A DNA stretch of 64,000 nt, from positions 1-64,000 of the forward strand of contig JAIUOO010000021.1 of assembly GCA_020161695.1 (NCBI GenBank). The letters are read 5' to 3'. Below the pieces are notes generated by a model. That model did not search any database and was not told the DNA's origin. It worked only from the letters and a program-made list of their open reading frames with translations. Origin of the DNA: Pseudomonadota bacterium (lineage in GTDB: Bacteria; Pseudomonadota; Alphaproteobacteria; Rhizobiales; Phreatobacteraceae). This document shows positions 9,815-18,460 of this stretch, in pieces. The translations under genes were made by a program, and so were the position numbers. Positions within the stretch are counted from its first letter, which is position 1; every line of letters begins with the position of its first letter.

Positions 9815-10899
9815 CAACCATCCTCCTGCTTCAAAAGAACCATGAAACCCATCAACGCACCGATAAATGCAGGCGACCAGGCCGCGAGCACCGGGGGCAC
9901 CAGATTGGAGCGCCCGAGATTCCCAGCCAGTTCGGACCCCACGTAAAGCAAAAATCCGGCGACGACGCCACCCAGAATCGTCCGGCCGAGGCCGCCGAGC
10001 CGCGCGAACCGCAGGGACGCTGCGGCAGCCACCAGAACCATGGCGACCAGCAGCAGCGGGCGGGCCAGCAGAAGCTGGTACTGGAGCTCGAAACGGGCGG
10101 CGGGAAGCCCCGAGCGCCGCGCCAGCTCGATGAACTGCGGCAGCTCCCAGAAGGAGACCTGCTCGGGCATCACGAAGCTCTGCTGCACCTGTTCGGCGGT
10201 CAGCCGGGTGTCGAGACGCAGCGTCTCGTGCTTCTCCGGCTCCCGGCCGACCGGCGTCACCCGCGCCTTGTTCAGCTGCCAGTAGCCGTCGAACAGGTCG
10301 GCGCTGTCGGCGTCGATCCGTTCCTTGAAGCTGTTGTCGGTGTTGTAGACGAGCACGCTGACGCCGGTGAGCCGCTGGCCGCGGCTGGTGGCGGAGGCGG
10401 CGTTGATGACTGCCTGTCCCGATGGGGTCGCCTGCCGCAGCCAGAAGTTGGTGCGCGATTCCGCGGCATAGATCCGCCCGAACAGCTGGGATTCCAGCTT
10501 CATGCTCCGCTCACGGAAGTCGGAGGCGACGGGATTGTAGACGGTGGCGGCGAAGACGCCGATGAGCAGGGCGACGATGATGGCAGGCGCCAGGAACTGC
10601 CACGCGGAGAGGCCGGCGGCGCGGGCGACGACCAGTTCCAGCTTTCGCGACAGGCCGAGGAAGCACAGCATCGCCCCGACCAGCACGGCGAAGGGCAGCA
10701 CGACCTCGACGAAGGCCGGCACGCGGTAGATCGTCAACAGCGCGACAAGCTGGGTCGGGGCCCGTGTCGAGTCCTCGACGCGCCTCAGCTGCTCGACGAA
10801 ATCGACGATCAGCACCAGCCCGAACGTGCCAAGGAACGTGCTTCCCACTGCCCCGATGAACTTGCGGGTCATGTAGCGGGAGAAGGTAGAGACGATCAC
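9814..10899 (-). CDS. lptG: LPS export ABC transporter permease LptG
   Basis: LptG pairs with LptF and the ATPase LptB to extract LPS from the inner membrane and pass it to the LptC/LptA bridge. The GTG at 10899 overlaps the lptF stop by four bases (GTGA) and gives a 361-residue protein starting VIVSTFSRYMTRKF. Three hydrophobic helices lie in the first 110 residues, then a periplasmic jellyroll-like domain, then three helices near the C-terminus: the normal YjgP/YjgQ layout. The frame is open much further upstream, but that part only shadows lptF. LptB is not in this window. Confidence 0.95.
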   Translation of the reverse strand: MIVSTFSRYMTRKFIGAVGSTFLGTFGLVLIVDFVEQLRRVEDSTRAPTQLVALLTIYRVPAFVEVVLPFAVLVGAMLCFLGLSRKLELVVARAAGLSAWQFLAPAIIVALLIGVFAATVYNPVASDFRERSMKLESQLFGRIYAAESRTNFWLRQATPSGQAVINAASATSRGQRLTGVSVLVYNTDNSFKERIDADSADLFDGYWQLNKARVTPVGREPEKHETLRLDTRLTAEQVQQSFVMPEQVSFWELPQFIELARRSGLPAARFELQYQLLLARPLLLVAMVLVAAAASLRFARLGGLGRTILGGVVAGFLLYVGSELAGNLGRSNLVPPVLAAWSPAFIGALMGFMVLLKQEDG

Positions 10900-12074
10900 G
10901 CCCTGCCTCCCGCCGCGAACCGCTCGGTGAAGCGCTGGACGATCCGGTCCGACAGATCGCCGAGATAGGTCGAGACCGCCTGCGGCGCCCGTGGCCTCAG
11001 CCAGCCGAGCGAAATCGCGCCGAACAGCACGATGGTCGCGATCGGGATGAGATAGACGAGCGGCACTGCGGCCGGCCGCGCCGCGACCATGCCGGACACG
11101 GCGAAACCCAGCCCGCGGATGGCGGCCATCGCGGCGATCGCCCCGGCGATCGCGGTGCCCCGGCTCTGCCGGGTGGTGCGGGCATGTCCCAGCATGGCGA
11201 ACGCAATACACATCATGGCCAGCGGGTAGAGCGGCGCGGCGAACCTGTCGTGCAGCTCCTGTCGAAACCGGCCCTGCCACCGCTCCAGCATGGGATCGGC
11301 GGGGTTCGGGTTCATGAGCTCGGACGTATAGCGTTCCGATGGTCTATAAATGGTTTCCGCCGCCTGGGTCAGCTGCGACAGGTCGAAGGCATAGCGCTCG
11401 AACACCACGATGGAGGTGGTGCCGTCCTTCATCTCGCGGCGCTGCAGATTGCCGTTTTCCAGCACGAAGAACGTGCCCTGCCGCTGCTCGCTGATCACGC
11501 CGCGCTCGGCCACATAGGTCATGTGGACGGCGGCGTCGCGGGTGTCCGACACGACGATGCCGAGCAGAACGCCGCCAGGAGCGCGATCGCGGATATGGAA
11601 GGTGAGGCCACGGTCGGCCTGCGTGAACTGGCCGGGCCGCACGATGGCGGTGAGCAGATTGGCCTGAACCTGCGTCAGCAGCAGGCGGAAATGGCGGATC
11701 GAGGAAGGCGTCAGCCACAGCGACAGCGAGCCGACCAGCACCATGACCATCGCGGTCAGCACCAGCAGGGGGCGGGCGAGCCTTGCCGGGGAGACGCCGG
11801 CCGCCGCCATGACGATCAGCTCGGAATCGCCGTTCAGCTTGTTCAGCGTCTGCATCACCGCGATGAACAGCGCGATCGGCGCGATCAGCGCCAGAAGGAC
11901 CGGAATGCCGAGGCTGGTCATCAGGAAGAACAGTGCGATCGTCTGGCCGCTGTTCGTCACGAGATCGAGCTGACGCAGAACCTGGGTGATCCAGACGACC
12001 AGCGTCAGGATGAACAGGCCCGCGACGAAGGCGACCAGCGCCTGCCGGAAAATGTAGCGTTCGAGGGATCCCAT
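10896..12074 (-). CDS. lptF: LPS export ABC transporter permease LptF
   Basis: LptF is the partner permease of LptG in LPS export. I place the start at the ATG at 12074 (MGSLERYIFRQ), the usual N-terminus of this family, giving 392 residues; the frame continues 63 bp upstream to another ATG at 12137 that adds an unlikely leader. Membrane helices lie in residues 1-120 and in the last 110, around a periplasmic domain that begins near VQANLLTAIVRPGQF. It is the first gene of the lptF-lptG-lptD-surA-pdxA-rsmA run and is divergent from pepA; about 200 bp between them must hold both promoters. Confidence 0.95.
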   Translation of the reverse strand: MGSLERYIFRQALVAFVAGLFILTLVVWITQVLRQLDLVTNSGQTIALFFLMTSLGIPVLLALIAPIALFIAVMQTLNKLNGDSELIVMAAAGVSPARLARPLLVLTAMVMVLVGSLSLWLTPSSIRHFRLLLTQVQANLLTAIVRPGQFTQADRGLTFHIRDRAPGGVLLGIVVSDTRDAAVHMTYVAERGVISEQRQGTFFVLENGNLQRREMKDGTTSIVVFERYAFDLSQLTQAAETIYRPSERYTSELMNPNPADPMLERWQGRFRQELHDRFAAPLYPLAMMCIAFAMLGHARTTRQSRGTAIAGAIAAMAAIRGLGFAVSGMVAARPAAVPLVYLIPIATIVLFGAISLGWLRPRAPQAVSTYLGDLSDRIVQRFTERFAAGGRA

Positions 12075-12277
12075 TTCCGGCTCATGCTCGCAGGCGGAAG
12101 TCCAGCTCGTCAGCTGGCCGCCCGCTGATCGATCCATCAGGGGTAGTGGCCGATCGTGGCATGCGCAAGGTCGCAGAGCCGATTCCCGCCATGGCGTCTC
12201 CCCCCGGCCACAACGTCACGATAGTGTGTGTCTTGCAGGCGTTGTGCCTGATTCCATTGAGCTTCATCCTCGGGCCC

Positions 12278-13774
12278 ATGCCAGACAGCCTCAAGATCAC
12301 CTTCGCCCCGCTCGGATCGGCCCCCTCGGGTCTTGCCGTCATTCTCGCAGCTTCCGATCTCGCGCTCTCGAAAACGGCAGCAGCATTGCTCGCGTCCGCC
12401 AAGGACCTGCTCGCGCGCGCCGCCGCCGCCGACGGGTTCAAGGGCAAGTCGGGCTCGTTCCTCGATATCGTGGCGCCCGAAAAGGTAGCGGCCAGCCGGC
12501 TGCTCGTGGCTGGCACCGGCAAGCCCGCCGACTGGAAGGAGCTCGACGTCATCCGCCTCGGCGGCGCCATCTGCGGTCGCCTGCCCGACGCCGTGACCGA
12601 GGCGACGATCCTCGCGGACACGGTCGCCGGCCCGCTTTCCGCCGATCAGGCGGCAGACCTCGCGCTCGGCCTGCGCCTGCGCTTCTACGCCTTCGACCGC
12701 TACAAGACGAAGAAGAAGGACGGTGACGAAGGGCCGAAGAAGCGCTCGGTCACCATCCTCGTCGCGGACGAGAAGGCGGCGCGCAAGGCGTTCAAATCGC
12801 GCGAGGGGATCGCCGACGGCGTCGATGTCGCCCGCGACCTCGTCAACGAGCCGCCGAACGTGCTCTCGCCGCCCGAATTCGCCAGGCGCGCCTCGGCGCT
12901 GGAGCGTCTCGGCGTCGATGTCGAGATTCTCGGCGAGAAGGAGATGAAGAAGCTCGGCATGGGCGCGTTGCTGGCAGTGGGGCAGGGGTCCCGCAAGGAA
13001 AGCCAGATGGTGGTCATGCGCTGGGATGGCGGCAAGGACGGCGCGGCGCCGGTTTGCCTGATCGGCAAGGGCGTCTGCTTCGACACCGGCGGCATCTCGC
13101 TGAAGCCCGGCGAGGGCATGCAGGACATGAAGGGCGACATGGGCGGCGCGGCCGCCGTCGTCGGCGCCATGCACGCGCTCGCCGCGCGCAAGGCCAAGGT
13201 CAACGCGGTCGGCATCATCGGCCTCGTCGAGAACATGCCGGACGGCAATGCCTACCGTCCCGGCGACATCCTGACCTCGATGTCGGGCCAGACCATCGAG
13301 ATCATCAACACCGACGCCGAGGGCCGCCTCGTCCTCGCCGACTTGCTCTGGTATGCCAAGGGCCGCTTCGAGCCGAAGTTCATGATCAATCTGGCGACCC
13401 TGACCGGCGCGATCATGGTGGCGCTCGGCAGCGAGCATGCCGGCCTGTTCAGCAACGACGACGAACTCGCCCAGAACCTCACTGCCTCGGGCCTTGCCAC
13501 CGGCGAGCGTGTCTGGCGCATGCCTTTGTCGCCGGAATACGACAAGCTCATCGACAGCCAGTTCGCCGACATGAAGAACACCGGCGGACGCTATGGCGGC
13601 TCGATCACGGCGGCGCAGTTCCTCCAGCGCTTCGTCGGCGATACGCCCTGGGCGCATCTCGACGTCGCCGGCACGGCGATGAACTCGGTGAAGAACGATC
13701 TCAACCGCTCGTGGGGCGGCGGCTGGGGTGTTCGTCTCCTCGACCGGCTGGTGGCGGACGCCTGCGAAAGCTAA
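12278..13774 (+). CDS. pepA: Leucyl aminopeptidase (M17)
   Basis: PepA is a di-metal cytoplasmic aminopeptidase releasing N-terminal residues from peptides; in some bacteria the same protein also binds DNA. The ATG at 12278 (MPDSLKITFAPLG) gives 498 residues, the normal length; upstream ATG codons at 12146 and later add a hydrophobic leader unlike the family. The catalytic segments are visible: GKGVCFDTGGISLKPGEGMQ with the metal-binding Lys and Asp, MKGDMGGAAAV, and the M17 signature NTDAEGRL. It is divergent from lptF. A palindromic element follows its stop. Confidence 0.95.
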   Translation: MPDSLKITFAPLGSAPSGLAVILAASDLALSKTAAALLASAKDLLARAAAADGFKGKSGSFLDIVAPEKVAASRLLVAGTGKPADWKELDVIRLGGAICGRLPDAVTEATILADTVAGPLSADQAADLALGLRLRFYAFDRYKTKKKDGDEGPKKRSVTILVADEKAARKAFKSREGIADGVDVARDLVNEPPNVLSPPEFARRASALERLGVDVEILGEKEMKKLGMGALLAVGQGSRKESQMVVMRWDGGKDGAAPVCLIGKGVCFDTGGISLKPGEGMQDMKGDMGGAAAVVGAMHALAARKAKVNAVGIIGLVENMPDGNAYRPGDILTSMSGQTIEIINTDAEGRLVLADLLWYAKGRFEPKFMINLATLTGAIMVALGSEHAGLFSNDDELAQNLTASGLATGERVWRMPLSPEYDKLIDSQFADMKNTGGRYGGSITAAQFLQRFVGDTPWAHLDVAGTAMNSVKNDLNRSWGGGWGVRLLDRLVADACES

Positions 13775-13812
13775 GCGTCTGCGGGAATGCTGAGGTAGGA
13801 TACAGGCCTCCA

Positions 13813-13902
13813 CGTCATGGCCGGGCTTGTCCCGGCCATCCACGACTTGAACACGCCGCCGAAGGCAATTCGTGGATGCCCGGCACGAGGCCGGGCATGA
13901 CG
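13813..13902. repeat. Dispersed two-hairpin palindromic element, copy A
   Basis: This 90-bp element begins CGTCATGGCCGGGC and ends CCGGGCATGACG. It contains one GC-rich hairpin in each half and a shared CCACGA/TCGTGG pairing between halves, so the whole element can also fold as one long stem. Three close relatives lie at 32800-32888, 50557-50646 and 60169-60257. Elements of this style are typical of Hyphomicrobiales intergenic space. This one lies between pepA and holC, and may end or protect the pepA mRNA. Confidence 0.85.
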
Positions 13903-13970
13903 CGAGGAGGCGGAGACGATCGGCCTGGCGTTACGTGCCTGCTTCTAGCCATGCGAAAACGACTGAACTC

Positions 13971-14423
13971 GTGACCGACATCCTGTTCTACCATCTGCAG
14001 CACCAGCCGCTCGAAAGGGTCTTGCCGGTGCTGCTCGAAAAATCGGTGGAACGGGGATGGCGGGTCGCCGTCGAGGCGACCACGCAGGAGCGCGTCGATG
14101 CCCTCGACGCGCTGCTCTGGACATATTCGGACGAGAGCTTCCTCGCGCACGGAACCGACCGCGAACCCGACCCGGCTGCGCAACCCGTGCTGATCACCAC
14201 CGGACAGGGCCGGCCGAACGACGCGACGGTGCGCTTTCTGGTCGATGGCGCGCCGCTGCCGGCGGACATGACGCCTTACGAGCGCGTCGTGCTCATGTTC
14301 GACGGCAATGACCCCGATGCGATCGACCGCGCGCGCGATCAATGGAAAGAGGCCAAGGGCGGCGGCCATGCCTGCACCTATTGGCAGCAGAGCGAGACGG
14401 GCCGCTGGGAGAAGCGGGCGTGA
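13971..14423 (+). CDS. holC: DNA polymerase III chi subunit
   Basis: Chi is an accessory subunit of the replicative clamp-loader complex, contacting psi and single-strand DNA-binding protein. The GTG at 13971 gives a 150-residue protein starting VTDILFYHLQHQPLERVLP, with the family features FYHL near the start, a central ALLWTYSDESFLAHG segment and a DG.DPDAIDRARDQWK region near the end. Adjacency to pepA is the well-known pepA-holC order. It overlaps the next gene by four bases. Confidence 0.92.
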   Translation: MTDILFYHLQHQPLERVLPVLLEKSVERGWRVAVEATTQERVDALDALLWTYSDESFLAHGTDREPDPAAQPVLITTGQGRPNDATVRFLVDGAPLPADMTPYERVVLMFDGNDPDAIDRARDQWKEAKGGGHACTYWQQSETGRWEKRA

Positions 14424-15601
14424 GCGTTCCCGACGAACCAGGACGCCCGCGCGGATTCATCGATAGCGCCGCCCGTTTCGAATATGCCCGCCTCGGCATC
14501 TCCATCTTCCTGACGGCGCTGACCAACCAGCAGGCGGTCCTGCTGGCGGTGGTCTGGGAGGAGGCGGGTTTCGCCCATCGCGACATCGGCCTGCTCATCG
14601 CCATCTACGGCATCCCGCTGGTGCTGATGAGCCTGTTCTCGGGGACCGTGGCCAACCGGATCGGGCTCCTGCCGACGGTGCGCATCGGCGCGGTCCTCAC
14701 CTGCCTCGGGCTGGCGAGCCTTGCCGTCACTTATGACAGCTTCTTCGGCTCGCTCGCCTCGCGGCTGGTTCAGGGCGTCGGCTTCGCGCTGTTCCACGCC
14801 CCGGTCATGACCTATGGCACGACGCGGCTGACCCAGGAGCGCTTCGTCCAGCTTTTCGGGCTGCTCTCGGCCATGGCGCCGCTGCCCTATGCCTTCGGGC
14901 CGATCCTGGCCGAATATGTCTACCACGCCTATGGCGCGCGCCTGTTCCTGCTGCTCGGCAGCCTGCCGGGCCTGCTCGCCCTGCCGTTGCTCTGGACCGT
15001 CAGGCCCGGCGAGAAGGCGCAGCCAGAGGTCGGCGGTCTCACCGGGCTGATGACCTCGCGTCGCATCTTCCTGCCGATGCTGGCGGCCGTGGTCTATGGC
15101 TCGATGTTCGGCTTCATCGGCGCCTATATGGCGCCGCTCATGCTCGAACGCGGCATGACGGTCGGCGCCTTCTTCACCTCCTTCACCCTGTCGATCTTCG
15201 GCGCTCGGTTCGGCCTGCTGGCGCTGGTCGAGAATGTCGACCGTCGCCTCGTGGTCGCCGGCGGCGCCATCGTGCTCGCCGCCGGGCTGCTGATGGCAGC
15301 CCTCGCCCACAACGTGACCTTCGCCGTGACGGCCGGCTTCGTCTTCGGTCTCGGCCATTCCGTCGGCTTCCCGGTCATCTCCGCCTGGATCTGCGACGGA
15401 ACCCCGCCGGAGAAGCGGGCCATCCCGCTCGCCCTGTTCAATGCCACCTTCTTCGCGGCGATCACCTTCGTCGCGCTGCCGGCGAGCGTCGCCATCGGCC
15501 GCGTCGGCTATGTGCCGGTCATGGTCTTCATCGCCGCCACCGGAGTCGTTCTCGCGGCGATCATGGTCTCCGCCTGGATGAGGCGTTTCCGCATTCCATA
15601 A
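14420..15601 (+). CDS. Major facilitator superfamily transporter
   Basis: This is a 393-residue inner-membrane carrier with about twelve hydrophobic helices and a central loop after WTVRPGEKAQ, the general MFS plan. The GTG at 14420 overlaps the holC stop (GTGA), so it is translationally coupled; an upstream extension in the same frame only shadows holC. It resembles the uncharacterised drug/sugar-type MFS group (second-loop pattern SGTVANRIGLLPTVRIG). The substrate is unknown. The WYL-domain regulator 93 bp downstream on the same strand is a possible controller. Confidence 0.85.
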   Translation: MSVPDEPGRPRGFIDSAARFEYARLGISIFLTALTNQQAVLLAVVWEEAGFAHRDIGLLIAIYGIPLVLMSLFSGTVANRIGLLPTVRIGAVLTCLGLASLAVTYDSFFGSLASRLVQGVGFALFHAPVMTYGTTRLTQERFVQLFGLLSAMAPLPYAFGPILAEYVYHAYGARLFLLLGSLPGLLALPLLWTVRPGEKAQPEVGGLTGLMTSRRIFLPMLAAVVYGSMFGFIGAYMAPLMLERGMTVGAFFTSFTLSIFGARFGLLALVENVDRRLVVAGGAIVLAAGLLMAALAHNVTFAVTAGFVFGLGHSVGFPVISAWICDGTPPEKRAIPLALFNATFFAAITFVALPASVAIGRVGYVPVMVFIAATGVVLAAIMVSAWMRRFRIP

Positions 15602-15652
15602 GCGCCGTCGATGGACGGCTTGATGTCTTGTCATTGGTCTGATGCCACCATG

Positions 15653-15670
15653 CTGACAGAATGCTGTCAG
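15653..15670. promoter_or_regulatory. Perfect inverted repeat before the WYL regulator, candidate operator
   Basis: CTGACAG and CTGTCAG are exact reverse complements separated by AATG. The site ends 24 bp before the ATG of the YafY-type regulator. Its symmetry and placement suggest a site for the dimeric HTH regulator itself, hence autoregulation. This is inference; no binding data are available. Confidence 0.6.
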
Positions 15671-15694
15671 TAGTCCTGTCGGAGCATCACCCCC

Positions 15695-16378
15695 ATGAGA
15701 CCGTCGGACAGACTGTTCCAGATCATCCAGATCCTGCGCCGTTCGCGCCGGCCGCTGACCGCTGAGGCGATCGCGACCGAGCTCGAAACGTCGAAGCGCA
15801 CGATCTATCGCGACATTTCCGCCCTCGTCGGCCAGCGCGTGCCGATTCGCGGGGAGGCCGGGCTCGGCTATGTGCTGGAGGGCGGCTTCGACCTGCCGCC
15901 GCTCATGCTGACGGCGGACGAGATCGAGGCGGCAGCCCTCGGCGCCCGCTGGGTGCAGTCGCGCGCGGACCCTGCGCTCGCGCGCGCCGCCGAGGATCTC
16001 ATCGCCAAGCTTGCCGCCATCGTGCCGGAGCGTCTGCGCGACCTTGCCCTCGACCCGGCCTCACGCACCGGCCCGGCCTGGGAGCCGACGCCGGACCGGA
16101 TCGACGTGGCGCGCGTGCGCTCCTGGATCCACGACGGCCGCAAGATCACCCTCGGCTACAAGGACGAACAGGGGCGGGAGACGGACCGCACGGTCTGGCC
16201 GGTGGCGGTCGGCTATTTCGACAGCGTCCGGCACCTGGTCGCCTGGTGCGAATTGCGCAAGGATTTCCGCAGTTTCCGCACGGACCGCATCCGCGAGGCG
16301 AGCTTCCTCGACGACCGCTATCCCGAGCGTCCCAGCGTCCTGCGCGCACGCTGGCGCAAGTCGCTGAAGGAGCATTGA
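15695..16378 (+). CDS. YafY-type transcriptional regulator (HTH + WYL domain)
   Basis: This 227-residue regulator has a DeoR-like winged helix at the N-terminus (about residues 3-60, RRPLTAEAIATELETSKRTIY) and a WYL-type ligand-sensing domain (about 130-225, with ITLGYKDEQGR and WPVAVGYFDSVRHLVAWCE). WYL proteins bind small or nucleic-acid ligands and control varied stress and transport genes; the effector here is unknown. GGAG lies upstream of the ATG at 15695, and a perfect 7-4-7 inverted repeat lies just before that. It follows the MFS gene on the same strand and converges on the ABC-F gene. Confidence 0.92.
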   Translation: MRPSDRLFQIIQILRRSRRPLTAEAIATELETSKRTIYRDISALVGQRVPIRGEAGLGYVLEGGFDLPPLMLTADEIEAAALGARWVQSRADPALARAAEDLIAKLAAIVPERLRDLALDPASRTGPAWEPTPDRIDVARVRSWIHDGRKITLGYKDEQGRETDRTVWPVAVGYFDSVRHLVAWCELRKDFRSFRTDRIREASFLDDRYPERPSVLRARWRKSLKEH

Positions 16379-16411
16379 GCGGGGTTGGCCAATCGCCGGC
16401 TGGCAGCCGCG

Positions 16412-18295
16412 CTACCCCGCCGCCTCCAGCTCGCCGCTGGCCGCGAGCCAGGCTTCCTCAGCCTCGGCGAGTTGCCTTTCGCGCACGCCGCGCGTCTTCG
16501 CGGCCTGTGCGGCGCTGTCCGGATGCGCCTCGAAATAGCCGGGCTGGGCGAGGATGCGGTCGATCTTCTCGATATCGGCGCGCAGCTTGTCCATCGTCGC
16601 CTCGATCTCGGCGACGCGCTTCGCCAGCGCCTTGGCGTCCGCGCGCGGCATCGCCGGCGTGGCGGCTCCCGCCGCGGCCTGCTCGGCAGACCTGCCGGTT
16701 CCCTTGCCGGGCTTGGTATCCGGGGCGGAACTGCCCGACAGCACGATGCGCCGATATTCGTCGAGATCGCCGTCGAAGGGCTTCACCGTCCCCTCGCGCA
16801 CCAGCCAGAGCCGGTCGACCGTCGCCTCCAGTAGATGTCGGTCGTGGGAGACGATCATCACCGCGCCGTCGAAATCGTTCAGCGCCTCGATCAGCGCCGT
16901 GCGGCTGTCGATGTCGAGATGGTTGGTCGGCTCGTCGAGAATGAGCAGGTGCGGCCCCTCGAACACCGCGATGGCGAACAGGAGCCGCGCCTTCTCGCCG
17001 CCGGAGAGCGAGGACACCTTGCTGTCCGACCGCTCGCCGGAGAAGCCGGCGCGGGCGCAGGCGGCGCGCACCTTGGCCTCCGGATCGGCCGGCATCAGCC
17101 GCCGCATGTGCTGGTAGACGCTTTCCGCGGGCCGGAGTTCGTCGAGCTGGTGCTGGGCGAAATAGGCGATCTTGAGCTTGTCGGCGCGCACGAGCCGGCC
17201 GCCCATGGCCGGCAAGCGCTCGGAGATCAGCTTCAGGAAGGTCGACTTGCCGTTGCCGTTGGCACCAAGGAGGCCGATCCGGTCGTCGTCGTCGATCCTG
17301 AGGTCCAGGCGGCGCAGAATCGGGTGCCCCTCGGCATAGCCGACCGACACGCCCTCGAGGTTGAGGATCGGCGGCGAAGCCTTGCGCGCGGGCGCGGGGA
17401 TGATGAAGGGCGGCACGTCCCGATCGACGATGGCCGCCACCGTCTCCATCTTCTCCAGCATCTTCATGCGCGACTGCGCCTGCCGGGCCTTGGATGCCTT
17501 GGCCTTGAACCGGTCGACGAAGGACTGCAGGTGCGCGCGCCGCTCCTCCTGCTTCTTGATCGTCTTCTCGCGCACCGCGATCTCGATTGAGCGGGAGCGC
17601 TCGAAAGTCGTGTAATTGCCGCGCCAGAGCGTTAGCTTGCCCTGGTCGAGATGCAGGATGTGCTCGACGGAGGCGTCGAGCAGGTCGCGGTCGTGGCTGA
17701 TCAGCAGCACGCTGTGCGGATAGCGCGCGAGATAGTCCTGCAGCCAGAGCGTGCCTTCGAGGTCGAGATAGTTGGTCGGCTCGTCCAGCAGCAGCACGTC
17801 GGGCTCGGCGAACAGCACGGCGGCGAGCGCGACGCGCATTCTCCACCCGCCGGAAAAGTCGGAGCAGGGGCGCGCCTGCGCCGCGGCATCGAAGCCGAGG
17901 CCGGCAAGGATGGATGCCGCCCGCGCCGGCGCCGAATGCGCGTCGATATCGACGAGGCGGGTCTGGATTTCGGCGATTCGGTGGGGATCGTTGGCCGTTT
18001 CGGCCTCGGCGAGCAGGGACTGCCGCTCCTTGTCGGCCTCCAGCACGAATTCGACCAGCGTCTGAGGCCCGCCGGGTGCTTCCTGCGCGACGCCGCCAAT
18101 GCGCGCGCGCGAGGGCAGCTTGATCGTCCCTGAATCGGCCGAGAGGTCGCCCTGGATGACCTTGAACAGCGTCGACTTGCCCGTGCCGTTGCGGCCGAGG
18201 AACCCCACCCGCGCATTGGGCGGCAGGGCCACTGAGGCGTTGTCGATGAGCACGCGGCCGGCGACGCGCACGGTGAGGTCGTTGATCTGCAGCAT
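16412..18295 (-). CDS. ABC-F family ATPase, YheS type
   Basis: ABC-F proteins are soluble twin-ATPase translation factors that bind the ribosomal E site; they carry no membrane domain. The 627-residue protein shows two complete nucleotide-binding domains: Walker A GRNGTGKST, signature FSGGWRMR and Walker B LLLDEPTNYLDL in the first; GANGNGKST, LSGGEKAR and LILDEPTNHLDI in the second. A linker with many Lys/Arg (around RRAHLQSFVDRFKAKASKARQAQ) separates them, and a C-terminal coiled coil (about 560-627) is predicted by its heptads. FSGGWRMR points to the YheS branch rather than EttA or Uup. It is expected to act on stalled ribosomes. Confidence 0.93.
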   Translation of the reverse strand: MLQINDLTVRVAGRVLIDNASVALPPNARVGFLGRNGTGKSTLFKVIQGDLSADSGTIKLPSRARIGGVAQEAPGGPQTLVEFVLEADKERQSLLAEAETANDPHRIAEIQTRLVDIDAHSAPARAASILAGLGFDAAAQARPCSDFSGGWRMRVALAAVLFAEPDVLLLDEPTNYLDLEGTLWLQDYLARYPHSVLLISHDRDLLDASVEHILHLDQGKLTLWRGNYTTFERSRSIEIAVREKTIKKQEERRAHLQSFVDRFKAKASKARQAQSRMKMLEKMETVAAIVDRDVPPFIIPAPARKASPPILNLEGVSVGYAEGHPILRRLDLRIDDDDRIGLLGANGNGKSTFLKLISERLPAMGGRLVRADKLKIAYFAQHQLDELRPAESVYQHMRRLMPADPEAKVRAACARAGFSGERSDSKVSSLSGGEKARLLFAIAVFEGPHLLILDEPTNHLDIDSRTALIEALNDFDGAVMIVSHDRHLLEATVDRLWLVREGTVKPFDGDLDEYRRIVLSGSSAPDTKPGKGTGRSAEQAAAGAATPAMPRADAKALAKRVAEIEATMDKLRADIEKIDRILAQPGYFEAHPDSAAQAAKTRGVRERQLAEAEEAWLAASGELEAAG

Positions 18296-18460
18296 GGCAG
18301 GCTTTTCGCCGAACGGGACGGGCTAGGCAAGTTTCGTGCTGGCGCGCATGCGTTGCAGCGCCTCGGCCCCTCCCGGAAACGGCGCAAGTGCCGCCCGCCG
18401 CCAGTGCTATGATCTGTCCGTTCCGGCCGTCAATGAGTCGGGCATGGAGAGGACGAGATC

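Noticed and set aside
7127..9946. 939-codon open frame on the plus strand opposite lptD
   Set aside because: Mirror of lptD; translation rich in Arg/Asp/Val/Ala and no motif, while lptD has signal peptide, barrel pattern and operon context.
16246..16944. Long open frame opposite the WYL and ABC-F genes
   Set aside because: Shadow of two confirmed genes, produced by high G+C codon bias; Arg/Ala/Pro-rich translation with no family features.
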